Source: CAVZLD01 sp964522605 (lineage in GTDB: Bacteria > Planctomycetota > Planctomycetia > Pirellulales > Pirellulaceae). Taken from it: a stretch of DNA of 28,342 nucleotides. Numbering within the stretch: position 1 is the first letter of the stretch; the number at the start of each line of letters is the position of its first letter. A program made the position numbers and the translations under genes. Shown here in pieces: positions 1 through 6,786 of this stretch. The notes under the pieces were generated by a model. It was not told the DNA's origin. It was given only the letters and a program-made list of their open reading frames with translations, and searched no databases. The stretch is from NCBI GenBank assembly GCA_964522605.1, contig CAZFWV010000049.1, positions 1 to 28,342 on the forward strand. Reading direction: 5' to 3'.

Positions 1-68
1 TTTCGCCCTGGAAGGAAAACCATGATCGCGCGGAAGTACGAACTCGCAATGCGGCAGGGAGTAGGCGG

Positions 69-145
69 TAGGCTGGAGGCTGGAGGCTGGAGGCTGTAAT
101 CTTCAGTCTGTAGTCTACAGCCTGCAGCCTCCAGCCTGCAGCCTG
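69..145. repeat. Imperfect hairpin built from GGCTGGAGGCTG repeats
   Basis: Bases 69-98 are short tandem GGCTGGA units, and bases 116-145 are their reverse complement, matching at 27 of 30 positions with a 17-base loop. The structure lies just upstream of the cytochrome lipoprotein gene. It has no T-tract after it, so it is not a standard Rho-independent terminator. I interpret it as a dispersed intergenic repeat, but it could also fold in a leader or trailer RNA. The first 60 bases hold only a possible gene end that I cannot assign. Confidence 0.7.
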
Positions 146-150
146 TGAAG

Positions 151-191
151 TTTCTTGCCCAAGGAACATCATTTTCACCGTTCGCAGTGCA
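151..191 (+). repeat. 41-base dispersed repeat, copy 1
   Basis: This 41-base segment aligns without gaps to 5228-5268, with 36 of 41 positions identical. The last part, CATTTTCACCGTTCGCAGTG, is fully conserved. Copy 1 lies 27 bases before the start codon at 218. Copy 2 lies between two genes of the opposite strand. It is non-coding in both places as far as I can tell and its role is unknown. Confidence 0.75.
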
Positions 192-217
192 AAGGAAAAA
201 AGAATCGAGGGACCGAT

Positions 218-1717
218 ATGATTCGACAGCTCATGATCCTGGTGATTGTTACCGCGTCGCTGCCCTTTATTTCGGGCTGTGGTGTTTCCCGCGTTTCCTC
301 GGCTGAGACGGCAGCCGCTCCGGGACCCCAAGCGGAGTTTGCGGGGTGGGGGAAACCCAAGGTGGCCTTGTTCCTGACCGGGCGCCAGCATGGATACATT
401 GAACCATGTGGTTGCACGGGACTCGAGAATCAGAAAGGTGGCTTGGCGCGACGTCACTCGCTGCTACAGTCCCTCCGCGCCAAGGGCTGGACGGTCGTCC
501 CGCTCGATCTCGGGGATCAGGTGCGCCGCATCGGTGCGCAGGCGGCGATCAAGTTTCAGTCGACGATCGATGCCTTTCGCATCATGGGCTATCAAGCGGT
601 TGGTTTTGGGGCGGATGATCTGCGGATCTCGCTCGGTGAATTGATCGCCGCCATCGCGACCGAGACAGACGCGCAGGGACAGTCCGACCTGTTTCTTTGT
701 GCCAACGCGAATCCCGCGGGGTTCGTCCGTGGGCAGCGAGTCATTGAGGCAGGAGGTGTTCGTCTGGGGATCACGGCGGTCCTGGGACAGGAGCAGTTGC
801 AGAAAGTTACGCATGATGAAATTACCAAAGAAGCTCCGGTGACGGCATTAAAGCGATCGGTCGCTCAACTGAAAGCCGACCGATGCGACGTGTTGATTCT
901 GCTTGCCCAGGCGTCTTTGGAAGAGTCGGCGCAGCTGGCGCGAGCCTGTCCCGAGATCGATCTGGTGGTGACTGCGGGAGGCGAGGGGGAACCGGGCTAC
1001 CGGCCTCAGCCGATCCAGGGCTCGAAGGCCGTGATGGTGCAGGTAGGGACCAAAGGCATGCACGTGGGTGTGGTGGGGATCTTCGATGATCCCCAGCAGC
1101 GGATCCGATATCAGCGCATGGCGCTGGATGCGCGCTTCCCAGATTCACGGGAGATGCTGGACATTCTCGCCTCCTACCAACAGAAGCTCCAGGGACTGGG
1201 ATTGGAGGGCTTAGGTTTACGTCCGGTCCGTCATCCGAGCGGGAAATTCGCGGGGTCGGAAAGTTGCGCCGATTGTCACACCAAGGCCTACGAAAAGTGG
1301 GAAGAAACGACGCATCATCACGCGACCGAAACTCTGGTGCATCCCGGCGAGCGCTCCGAGGTTCCGCGGCATTATGATCCGGAGTGCCTCAGTTGTCACG
1401 TTGTTGGCTGGAATCCTCAGGGCTATTTCCCGTATGAAACGGGCTATCTGAAGTTGGAAGAGTCGGAGCATCTTCACGGGGTTGGCTGTGAAAACTGTCA
1501 CGGCCCCGGCCAAGCGCACGTCGATGCCGAAAATGGTGACATTGACGCAACGGAGGAACAGCTCGAGCAGCTTCGACAGCAGCTCCGCGTGAAAATCGAC
1601 CAGGGCGCGCATCAGAAATGTCTCGAGTGCCACGACCTGGATAACAGCCCCGATTTTCACGTCGACGGGGCATTTGAGGAGTATTGGGAGCAAGTCGCGC
1701 ATCCGGGAATGGACTGA
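218..1717 (+). CDS. Multihaem cytochrome c lipoprotein with a phosphoesterase-like N-terminal domain
   Basis: Predicted 499-residue exported lipoprotein. An N-terminal hydrophobic segment ends in a lipobox (ISGC, Cys at about residue 21), so it should be membrane-anchored outside the inner membrane. Residues about 45-330 resemble the 5'-nucleotidase/UshA-type metallophosphoesterase fold and include the GYIEPCGC motif with GGLARR after it. The usual GHxH metal ligands are not visible (AGGEGEP stands at the expected place), so phosphatase activity is doubtful. Residues about 345-475 carry four CxxCH haem-binding motifs (CADCH, CLSCH, CENCH, CLECH), as in the cytochrome c554 family. The likely role is electron transfer at the cell surface or periplasm; the partner is unknown. 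The start at 218 is chosen because it has a purine-rich ribosome site (GAGGGA) and gives a clean signal peptide; an upstream in-frame ATG at 155 would lie partly in the repeat. The next gene is convergent. Confidence 0.85.
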   Translation: MIRQLMILVIVTASLPFISGCGVSRVSSAETAAAPGPQAEFAGWGKPKVALFLTGRQHGYIEPCGCTGLENQKGGLARRHSLLQSLRAKGWTVVPLDLGDQVRRIGAQAAIKFQSTIDAFRIMGYQAVGFGADDLRISLGELIAAIATETDAQGQSDLFLCANANPAGFVRGQRVIEAGGVRLGITAVLGQEQLQKVTHDEITKEAPVTALKRSVAQLKADRCDVLILLAQASLEESAQLARACPEIDLVVTAGGEGEPGYRPQPIQGSKAVMVQVGTKGMHVGVVGIFDDPQQRIRYQRMALDARFPDSREMLDILASYQQKLQGLGLEGLGLRPVRHPSGKFAGSESCADCHTKAYEKWEETTHHHATETLVHPGERSEVPRHYDPECLSCHVVGWNPQGYFPYETGYLKLEESEHLHGVGCENCHGPGQAHVDAENGDIDATEEQLEQLRQQLRVKIDQGAHQKCLECHDLDNSPDFHVDGAFEEYWEQVAHPGMD

Positions 1718-1726
1718 TACGCCTGA

Positions 1727-2143
1727 TCAGTGAGCGGCGAGCTGATCTTCGAAGGCTCGGAGAACGTCGTAGACGGACAGAATGCCGACGAGATTTCGAT
1801 CCTCGTCGACGACGGGCAAGGCGCCAAACCGGTACTGAGAAAACAGCGATAGCGCATCCTGAATATCATCCTCGGGTCGAATCACGATCGGATTGGTCGT
1901 CATCGCCTGTTCGACGTGTTTCTGATTGTCGAGCAGATAGTAGTGCGCGACGTTCTCTTCGGTATCAACCCAATCGGGACGGCGCAAGTCCCGGTCGCTG
2001 ATGATTCCGACCAGTTTCTCATGGTCGTCCAGAACAGGCATGTGACGAACACCGCGTTCGCGCATGCGGTAGAACGTTTGTCGTAAGCCGTCGCGCAAGT
2101 TGGCAGTGACGACTTCGCGGCTCATGTATTCAAAAACTTGCAT
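1727..2143 (-). CDS. CBS-domain protein
   Basis: Predicted 138-residue soluble protein made of a pair of CBS domains (about residues 1-60 and 75-138). Typical CBS features are visible: VRHMPVLDD, LVGIISDRDLRR, and in the second copy FGALPVVDEDRNLVGILS. Such pairs usually bind adenine nucleotides and act as regulatory modules; what this one regulates is unknown. It is the last gene of a three-gene operon behind the TPR protein and the YebC-family gene. A GTG at 2179 overlaps the YebC stop (GTGA) and would add 12 residues. I prefer the ATG at 2143, because the family homology starts there (MQVFEYMSREVV), although its ribosome site (ACGGAA) is weak. Confidence 0.85.
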   Translation of the reverse strand: MQVFEYMSREVVTANLRDGLRQTFYRMRERGVRHMPVLDDHEKLVGIISDRDLRRPDWVDTEENVAHYYLLDNQKHVEQAMTTNPIVIRPEDDIQDALSLFSQYRFGALPVVDEDRNLVGILSVYDVLRAFEDQLAAH

Positions 2144-2175
2144 GATCGTTCCGTACTGACTAGGGTTCGTGGATC

Positions 2176-2931
2176 TCACTGTTCCTGACTCAATTCCGCC
2201 ATCGCCTCCTCGGGAATATTGAAATTCGAGGAAACATTCTGCACGTCGTCATGGTCGTCCAGGGCTTCCATCAGGCTGAGCACCTTGCGGCCAATTTCCA
2301 CGTCCAGGTCGACCGTGGAGAGGGGAATCCGCGTGATTTCTTTCACGGTCGGTTCGATTCCCGCAGCTTCCAAAGCAGTCAGTAAGTCGGCGTAGGTTTC
2401 GGGATCGCAGATCACTTCAAAGTCTGCCCCGTCGCGTTTGATGTCTTCTGCGCCCGCTTCGAGAGCCACTTCCATCAAGTGCTCTTCCTCGACTTGATCG
2501 CCGGGAACGACGACCAGGCCTTTCCGTTCGAAGAGGTAGGCGACACATCCGGTACCGCCCAGTTTTCCGCCGTGCTGTTCGAACACTTTCCGCATTTCGG
2601 GAGCCGTTCGATTCCGGTTGTCGGTCAGGATATCGCACATCACCGCGACACCGCCTGGCCCGTAGCCTTCATAGAGGATTTCCTCCATGTCGCCGCCGGC
2701 CAGCTCTCCCGTGCCTTTCTTGATGGCGCGTTCAATATTATCTTTTGGCATTCTCGCCGCGCGCGCATCGGCCAGCGGGACACGCAACCGAGCATTGGTC
2801 TCGGGGTCCCCACCGCCCAGCTTCGCGGCGACCATGAGTGCCTTGGAGATCTTACTCCAAAGTTTTCCACGCTTATTATCAATGAGCGCTTTCTTGTGCT
2901 TGATGCCTGCCCAGTGAGAATGACCTGCCAT
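2176..2931 (-). CDS. YebC/PmpR (TACO1) family protein
   Basis: A 251-residue cytoplasmic protein that matches the YebC/TACO1 family over its full length: MAGHSHWAGIKHKKA at the N terminus, the ARMPKDNIERAIKKG segment at about residues 59-73, and ILYEGYGPGGVA at about 84-95. The family has been described as DNA-binding transcription regulators in some bacteria and as translation factors in others that help ribosomes through proline-rich stretches; which applies here cannot be told from sequence. It sits six bases after the TPR gene stop and its stop codon touches the possible GTG start of the CBS gene, so all three are probably co-transcribed. Length and ends are normal for the family. Confidence 0.95.
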   Translation of the reverse strand: MAGHSHWAGIKHKKALIDNKRGKLWSKISKALMVAAKLGGGDPETNARLRVPLADARAARMPKDNIERAIKKGTGELAGGDMEEILYEGYGPGGVAVMCDILTDNRNRTAPEMRKVFEQHGGKLGGTGCVAYLFERKGLVVVPGDQVEEEHLMEVALEAGAEDIKRDGADFEVICDPETYADLLTALEAAGIEPTVKEITRIPLSTVDLDVEIGRKVLSLMEALDDHDDVQNVSSNFNIPEEAMAELSQEQ

Positions 2932-2937
2932 CGAAGT

Positions 2938-5130
2938 TTACTCCCGTAGCAGTTGCTCAAGTTTAGATTGGATCATCTGTTGGCGTGAGGCATCGTCGGA
3001 CTCGAGGTTACGAAGTGCCTGTTGCCAGGCTGAACGAGCGCCATCGAAATCCCCAATCCGCTCGAGGGCGTCTCCCAAGTGATCGAGAACGATCGCGTCG
3101 GGTTCCTCCGTCTCGCACGCCATACGCAACTCGCGGATTGCTTCCGCATAATTCCCTAGTTGGAACAAGGCCCACCCGTAGCTGTCTCGATACGCGTAGT
3201 TGTCCGGTTCGGCTTCCACGGCACGGCGCGTCATCCGCAACGCCCGATGCAGGTGAACTCGACGATCGGCCCAAAGGTAACCGAGATCATTCATGGCGCC
3301 GGGATCTTCTGGATACTCATCGAGGATCTGCTGCAACCACTCTTCTGCCTCGTCGTGCCGTTCCTGAAACACGCAGAGATTCGACAAGCTCGATTTCGCT
3401 TCACGCACCGCGCTGCGGATGACTTGGGAGCCGTAGTCTTTACCGAATCGTTCCAAGAACTGAAGGTAGGACGCCTCCGATTCGGGCCACTTCTTCGCCA
3501 AGTACAGCACCCACGCGGGTCGCAGTTCAACCGAGGGAATCCCCGGTAATCTCTGGGCGGCTTCTTGTGCGGCATCGAAAGCCTCCGTGAACTGTTCCTG
3601 CAGGGTCAGGACTCCGGACAGATAAAAATATAACTCGCCCTCTTGTTCAGCGGGCAACTGCATGGTCACCAGGCTCTGCAGCAATTGCGTGGCCCGCTCC
3701 GTCCGTTCCGCCTGAAGCATATCCAGCGCCCAGCGGGTTCCGATTTCCGGATCGATTTCGGGTGGACTGCCGGCCGCGGCGGCGTAAAACTCATCGGCGA
3801 CTTCGTATTGCTCGGCGAGCAACGCCAATTGGGCGATCGCCAGAGCCCGCGGCATCTGCTGCGGATCCGCCGCTGCAAACTGGTCGCGCACCCGTTGCAT
3901 CAAATCCGGCCAAAGCGTCGGATCCTGCGGGATCGGCTGGACCACGTCGGCCAGAGGAGAGAGGTCCCCGGATCGCATCACTGCGTCGCTCAGACGCTGG
4001 AGTAAAACGCCCGGATCCTTCTGTTGAAGAGCGAGCTGGATGAGCCCGCGATCGGCATCCAAACTGGGTTGTGAGGTGCGCAACTGCTCGAAGCGTGCCG
4101 TCGCTTCCTCGAACTGTCCGGTTTCGAGTTCCGTCTGTGCCAGAAAGTAGGTCAGTGACGCGTTTTCCGGGTCGGCCTGGAGGAGTTCCTTGAGTCGTGG
4201 GAGGAGTTCCTCGCTTCGATCGAGTGCCTTCAACGCTGCCTGTAGCAGGCGGAACGGCGTCACACCGGTGGCCCGGTCGGGGTTCCGAAAATACACCTCC
4301 AAGTATTGCAGGACTTCCATCGATTGGTGCTGCTGTTCGGCGATTCGTGCGAGGTGGAAGGCACGCAGGGAGGCTTGTTCGTCATCCGGATAGGCACGCG
4401 TGAACATCGCGATCGCCAGCTTGGGTCGCCCACCGCGTAGAAAGGCTTCCCCCATGACGGCAAATGTCAGAGGGGCATCCTGCAGTAGGGCCTTTGTGGC
4501 CTGATTGTCGGACTGATCGCTGCCGTCGTCCAGAATCGGCAGCAGTCCCTCAAAGGCTGTCGCTGCCTGCTCAAACTGTTGCGAGAGAAAATAAAGGCGC
4601 CCCATCTCGAATTGCGTAATGATTGCCGCCTCAGAGGGAGTCTGCGCGACGCTGATCTCGCCTTGCATTCGTTCGTAGAGTTGTACCGCCTGCTCGAACT
4701 GCTGGTTGTCGGTCAAGTGAATCGCCAGGCGGCGCGTGATGAATGGGTCAAGTGTGGTTTTCGAATCTGCCAGCAACGCGTATCGTGCGGCTTCATCAAA
4801 ATGACTCAAGCGAAAGGCCAGCGGAACAATCTCACCCAGAATCGTCTGGGAGCCATTCGAGAAGCGAAATGCACGCTGGTAATACCGCAATGCCTGTTCG
4901 GGCAAATCGCGTTGAAACAACAGGCGTCCCTGAGAGAACATGGCAGCCGACAGGACTCGATCTTCGTCGGCTTCCTGTCGTGGTTCGGCCGGGATAAACG
5001 CTTCGGCGGTCCCTTCGATGCGCGTGTTGATGTCGGTCGAGAGTGGATTCGGTTGAGCCAACGCGGCGAGTCGAACTCCACTGAGGACGACACCGAGGAC
5101 GATCCAGAATTCAATCCGTTGCCGACGCAC
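2938..5130 (-). CDS. Exported TPR-repeat protein
   Basis: Predicted 730-residue protein with a signal peptide (basic MRRQR, hydrophobic core to about residue 24, then LAQPN), so it is probably periplasmic. Almost the whole mature chain is helical repeats of TPR type. The clearest are near the C terminus, for example LGYLWADRRVHLHRALRMTR, then GWALFQLGNYAEAIREL, then LGDALERIGDFDGARSAW. TPR arrays serve as protein-binding scaffolds; no enzymatic domain is visible. Translation starts at a GTG with AGGAAAG about eight bases upstream. It is the first gene of the operon with the YebC-family and CBS genes. The leader holds two small hairpins (5159-5197). The function is unknown; assembly of envelope complexes is one possibility. 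Confidence 0.85.
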   Translation of the reverse strand: MRRQRIEFWIVLGVVLSGVRLAALAQPNPLSTDINTRIEGTAEAFIPAEPRQEADEDRVLSAAMFSQGRLLFQRDLPEQALRYYQRAFRFSNGSQTILGEIVPLAFRLSHFDEAARYALLADSKTTLDPFITRRLAIHLTDNQQFEQAVQLYERMQGEISVAQTPSEAAIITQFEMGRLYFLSQQFEQAATAFEGLLPILDDGSDQSDNQATKALLQDAPLTFAVMGEAFLRGGRPKLAIAMFTRAYPDDEQASLRAFHLARIAEQQHQSMEVLQYLEVYFRNPDRATGVTPFRLLQAALKALDRSEELLPRLKELLQADPENASLTYFLAQTELETGQFEEATARFEQLRTSQPSLDADRGLIQLALQQKDPGVLLQRLSDAVMRSGDLSPLADVVQPIPQDPTLWPDLMQRVRDQFAAADPQQMPRALAIAQLALLAEQYEVADEFYAAAAGSPPEIDPEIGTRWALDMLQAERTERATQLLQSLVTMQLPAEQEGELYFYLSGVLTLQEQFTEAFDAAQEAAQRLPGIPSVELRPAWVLYLAKKWPESEASYLQFLERFGKDYGSQVIRSAVREAKSSLSNLCVFQERHDEAEEWLQQILDEYPEDPGAMNDLGYLWADRRVHLHRALRMTRRAVEAEPDNYAYRDSYGWALFQLGNYAEAIRELRMACETEEPDAIVLDHLGDALERIGDFDGARSAWQQALRNLESDDASRQQMIQSKLEQLLRE

Positions 5131-5158
5131 GATGAGACTTTCCTGATCTAAAACACAG

Positions 5159-5197
5159 TGCGGCAGGGCCGCAACCCGACGGGGTGCTAACGCACCC
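5159..5197. repeat. Two small perfect hairpins in the TPR gene leader
   Basis: TGCGGC-AGG-GCCGCA (5159-5173) and GGGTGC-TAAC-GCACCC (5182-5197) are perfect 6-base stems next to each other, about 30 bases upstream of the GTG start at 5130. Neither has a T-tract on either strand. They may be part of a dispersed intergenic repeat, or structure in the leader RNA. Confidence 0.5.
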
Positions 5198-5227
5198 GCA
5201 GAAACGTCGCTTCCGTTGTTCGCTCAA

Positions 5228-5268
5228 TTTCTTGCCGAGAAAACAACATTTTCACCGTTCGCAGTGCA
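5228..5268 (+). repeat. 41-base dispersed repeat, copy 2
   Basis: Ungapped match (36 of 41) to 151-191. Here it lies between two minus-strand genes, about 100 bases upstream of the TPR gene start and shortly after the stop of the upstream gene, in the opposite orientation to transcription. Copy 1 precedes a gene in the same orientation, so a simple ribosome-site or leader function does not fit both places. Confidence 0.75.
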
Positions 5269-5304
5269 GCGCGTCCGTCGAGCGAGCGAATGGGGCGGTC
5301 CACC

Positions 5305-6243
5305 TTAACGCGGCTTACGCCGAGCCAGTTGTTTGGACGGGGATTTTTTGCCGGCCTTGGCGGCCTTTTGTGACAGGGACTTCGAGCTGGTCTTCTTTTT
5401 GTCACTCGTCTTTTTCTTCGACGAAGTGGCGGTCGCCTTCTTCTTCCCCGTCGTGCGTTTCGTGGGTTTCTTTTTCGTGCTGGCGGCCTTGGAGCGGGTC
5501 TTCCGTTCCTGCGATTTTTCCTCGCCTTTCGTCGCGCCCTCCGCCGCCGCTTTCTCCTTTCGTCCTCCCCGACGCGGCAGACGCTCCTTGGCCGAGGGCG
5601 TGATCTCAAGCAGGATGGAACGTACCTGAGGACTGAGCGGTGCGGCGATCAGTTCGGCACCCATCTGGTGGAGCAAGGAAGCAAATTCGAGGCCCTTCGT
5701 CTTTGGAACTGCGCGTTCCAGACCGGGAACGATCCCCTTTTGCAGCTCGCTTTCGCTCGTTGCACCGATGATATACATCACGTTCAGCGAGCCCTTGCAG
5801 AGCGGAATCGCATGACCGCCGAGCGCGTGTTGCACGACGTAGGCGACGGAAAACGGATTCGTCCCCCGATATTGTTCCAACTGCTTGATCGCGACACCAA
5901 GATTCTGTTTTCGCAGCGATTCCAGGTCAAATTCGTAAACCGCTTCGAATACGGCATGCAACGTTTGTTTCAACTGGTTTCCGGCACGTACGGGGTCGGG
6001 CAGTCCGCGCATGATTTCGGAGAGTTCGCGAACCGTTGTCACCCGGACTTCATTCCAGTCAAAGAACGATTCCTGGAGTCGAGCGAAGCACTCGTCCGCG
6101 ACTTCGTAGCGCGCATCCTCAAGACAGCATGCGTAGAGCAGGTGTTCCAGGACCGTGCGTTCCACGGGCGTCACTGGCTTGAAGTGCTTCGCCAGGACTT
6201 TGTGCGTCTTGCTGATAATGGTTGATCGGTTGGAAGGAGCCAT
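5305..6243 (-). CDS. Endonuclease III-like (HhH-GPD fold) protein with histone H1-like basic tail
   Basis: Predicted 312-residue protein. Residues about 20-215 are helical and resemble the HhH-GPD DNA glycosylase fold of endonuclease III: LLYACCLEDARYEVADECFA at the N-terminal helix, and an HhH-like segment YRGTNPFSVAYVVQHALGG at 125-143. In endonuclease III this region carries the catalytic Lys (in LPGVGRKTA) and the Asp (in AVDTH). Here the matching positions read YRGTNPFSV and PLCKG, so both catalytic residues seem absent, and no Fe-S Cys cluster follows. Residues about 220-312 are Lys/Ala/Ser/Thr-rich (repeated KKK, TSSK, KAAKAGKK), as in histone H1-like tails. I infer a DNA-binding, non-catalytic protein, perhaps nucleoid-associated. 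The gene is 35 bases after rbfA and probably in the same operon. The fold assignment is by eye and needs a structure search. Confidence 0.65.
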   Translation of the reverse strand: MAPSNRSTIISKTHKVLAKHFKPVTPVERTVLEHLLYACCLEDARYEVADECFARLQESFFDWNEVRVTTVRELSEIMRGLPDPVRAGNQLKQTLHAVFEAVYEFDLESLRKQNLGVAIKQLEQYRGTNPFSVAYVVQHALGGHAIPLCKGSLNVMYIIGATSESELQKGIVPGLERAVPKTKGLEFASLLHQMGAELIAAPLSPQVRSILLEITPSAKERLPRRGGRKEKAAAEGATKGEEKSQERKTRSKAASTKKKPTKRTTGKKKATATSSKKKTSDKKKTSSKSLSQKAAKAGKKSPSKQLARRKPR

Positions 6244-6278
6244 CTTGTTCCCGTCGCGGAAGGGGTCAGAGAGTCGAA

Positions 6279-6713
6279 TCAGTTGCTGCGCTCGTTGGCG
6301 TCGATTCCTTCGTCCATGGGACCGTTGTCAATTTCCTCCTGCTCATCGATTGAGTCACCTTCGGGGGGTGTGGCAGGCAGAACCTCGTCCAGGATCTGCG
6401 CCACGCGGATCGAATTCTTGATACCTTGGTCCAGCACGAATTGCAGTCGCGGTGTGTACCGTGTCTCGATCCGGTCATTCAATCGGCTCTGCAGAAAGCC
6501 CGCTGCCCGACGGAGTCCATGAAGACACAGATCCTGCTCTTTGGGCGTGCCCATGATCGAAACGTGGACCTTGGCGTTCCGCATATCCGAGGACAATTCG
6601 ACGAATGTCACGGTGACGTTTCGCACCCGAGGGTCACGCAATTCGGTCAAGATGGCCATGCTGACGACCTCGCGAATGGCCGAAGCGGCTTTGAGCGTGC
6701 GACGGGAACTCAT
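6279..6713 (-). CDS. rbfA: Ribosome-binding factor A
   Basis: A 144-residue protein with the RbfA pattern: N-terminal basic helix, LTELRDPRVRNVTVTFVELSSDMRNAKVHVSIMG-type core at about residues 23-56 (only parts quoted exactly: RDPRV, SSDMRNAKVHV), a central helix GLRRAAGFLQSRL, and RYTPRLQFVLDQGIKNS near residue 88. RbfA is a KH-fold factor for 16S rRNA maturation of the 30S subunit. The acidic C-terminal extension after LDEVLP is longer than in the short versions of the family. The start ATG has AGGTGA eight bases upstream. It lies between infB and the HhH-GPD-like gene, the usual place after infB. Confidence 0.95.
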   Translation of the reverse strand: MSSRRTLKAASAIREVVSMAILTELRDPRVRNVTVTFVELSSDMRNAKVHVSIMGTPKEQDLCLHGLRRAAGFLQSRLNDRIETRYTPRLQFVLDQGIKNSIRVAQILDEVLPATPPEGDSIDEQEEIDNGPMDEGIDANERSN

Positions 6714-6786
6714 CGAAGTTTCACCTGCGGAACAAGGGCGGGATCGGAGGGCACCAGGCGATCGGAATCATCGCCGGGGAGGGCTC

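Noticed and set aside
1..99. End of an upstream gene in frame 1
   Set aside because: About 32 codons are open but run into the GGCTGGAGG repeat and match no family; other frames stop early, so no gene can be supported.
5187..5609. Arg-rich minus-strand frame of 140 codons
   Set aside because: It is a shadow of the Lys-rich tail of the 5305-6243 gene in another frame.
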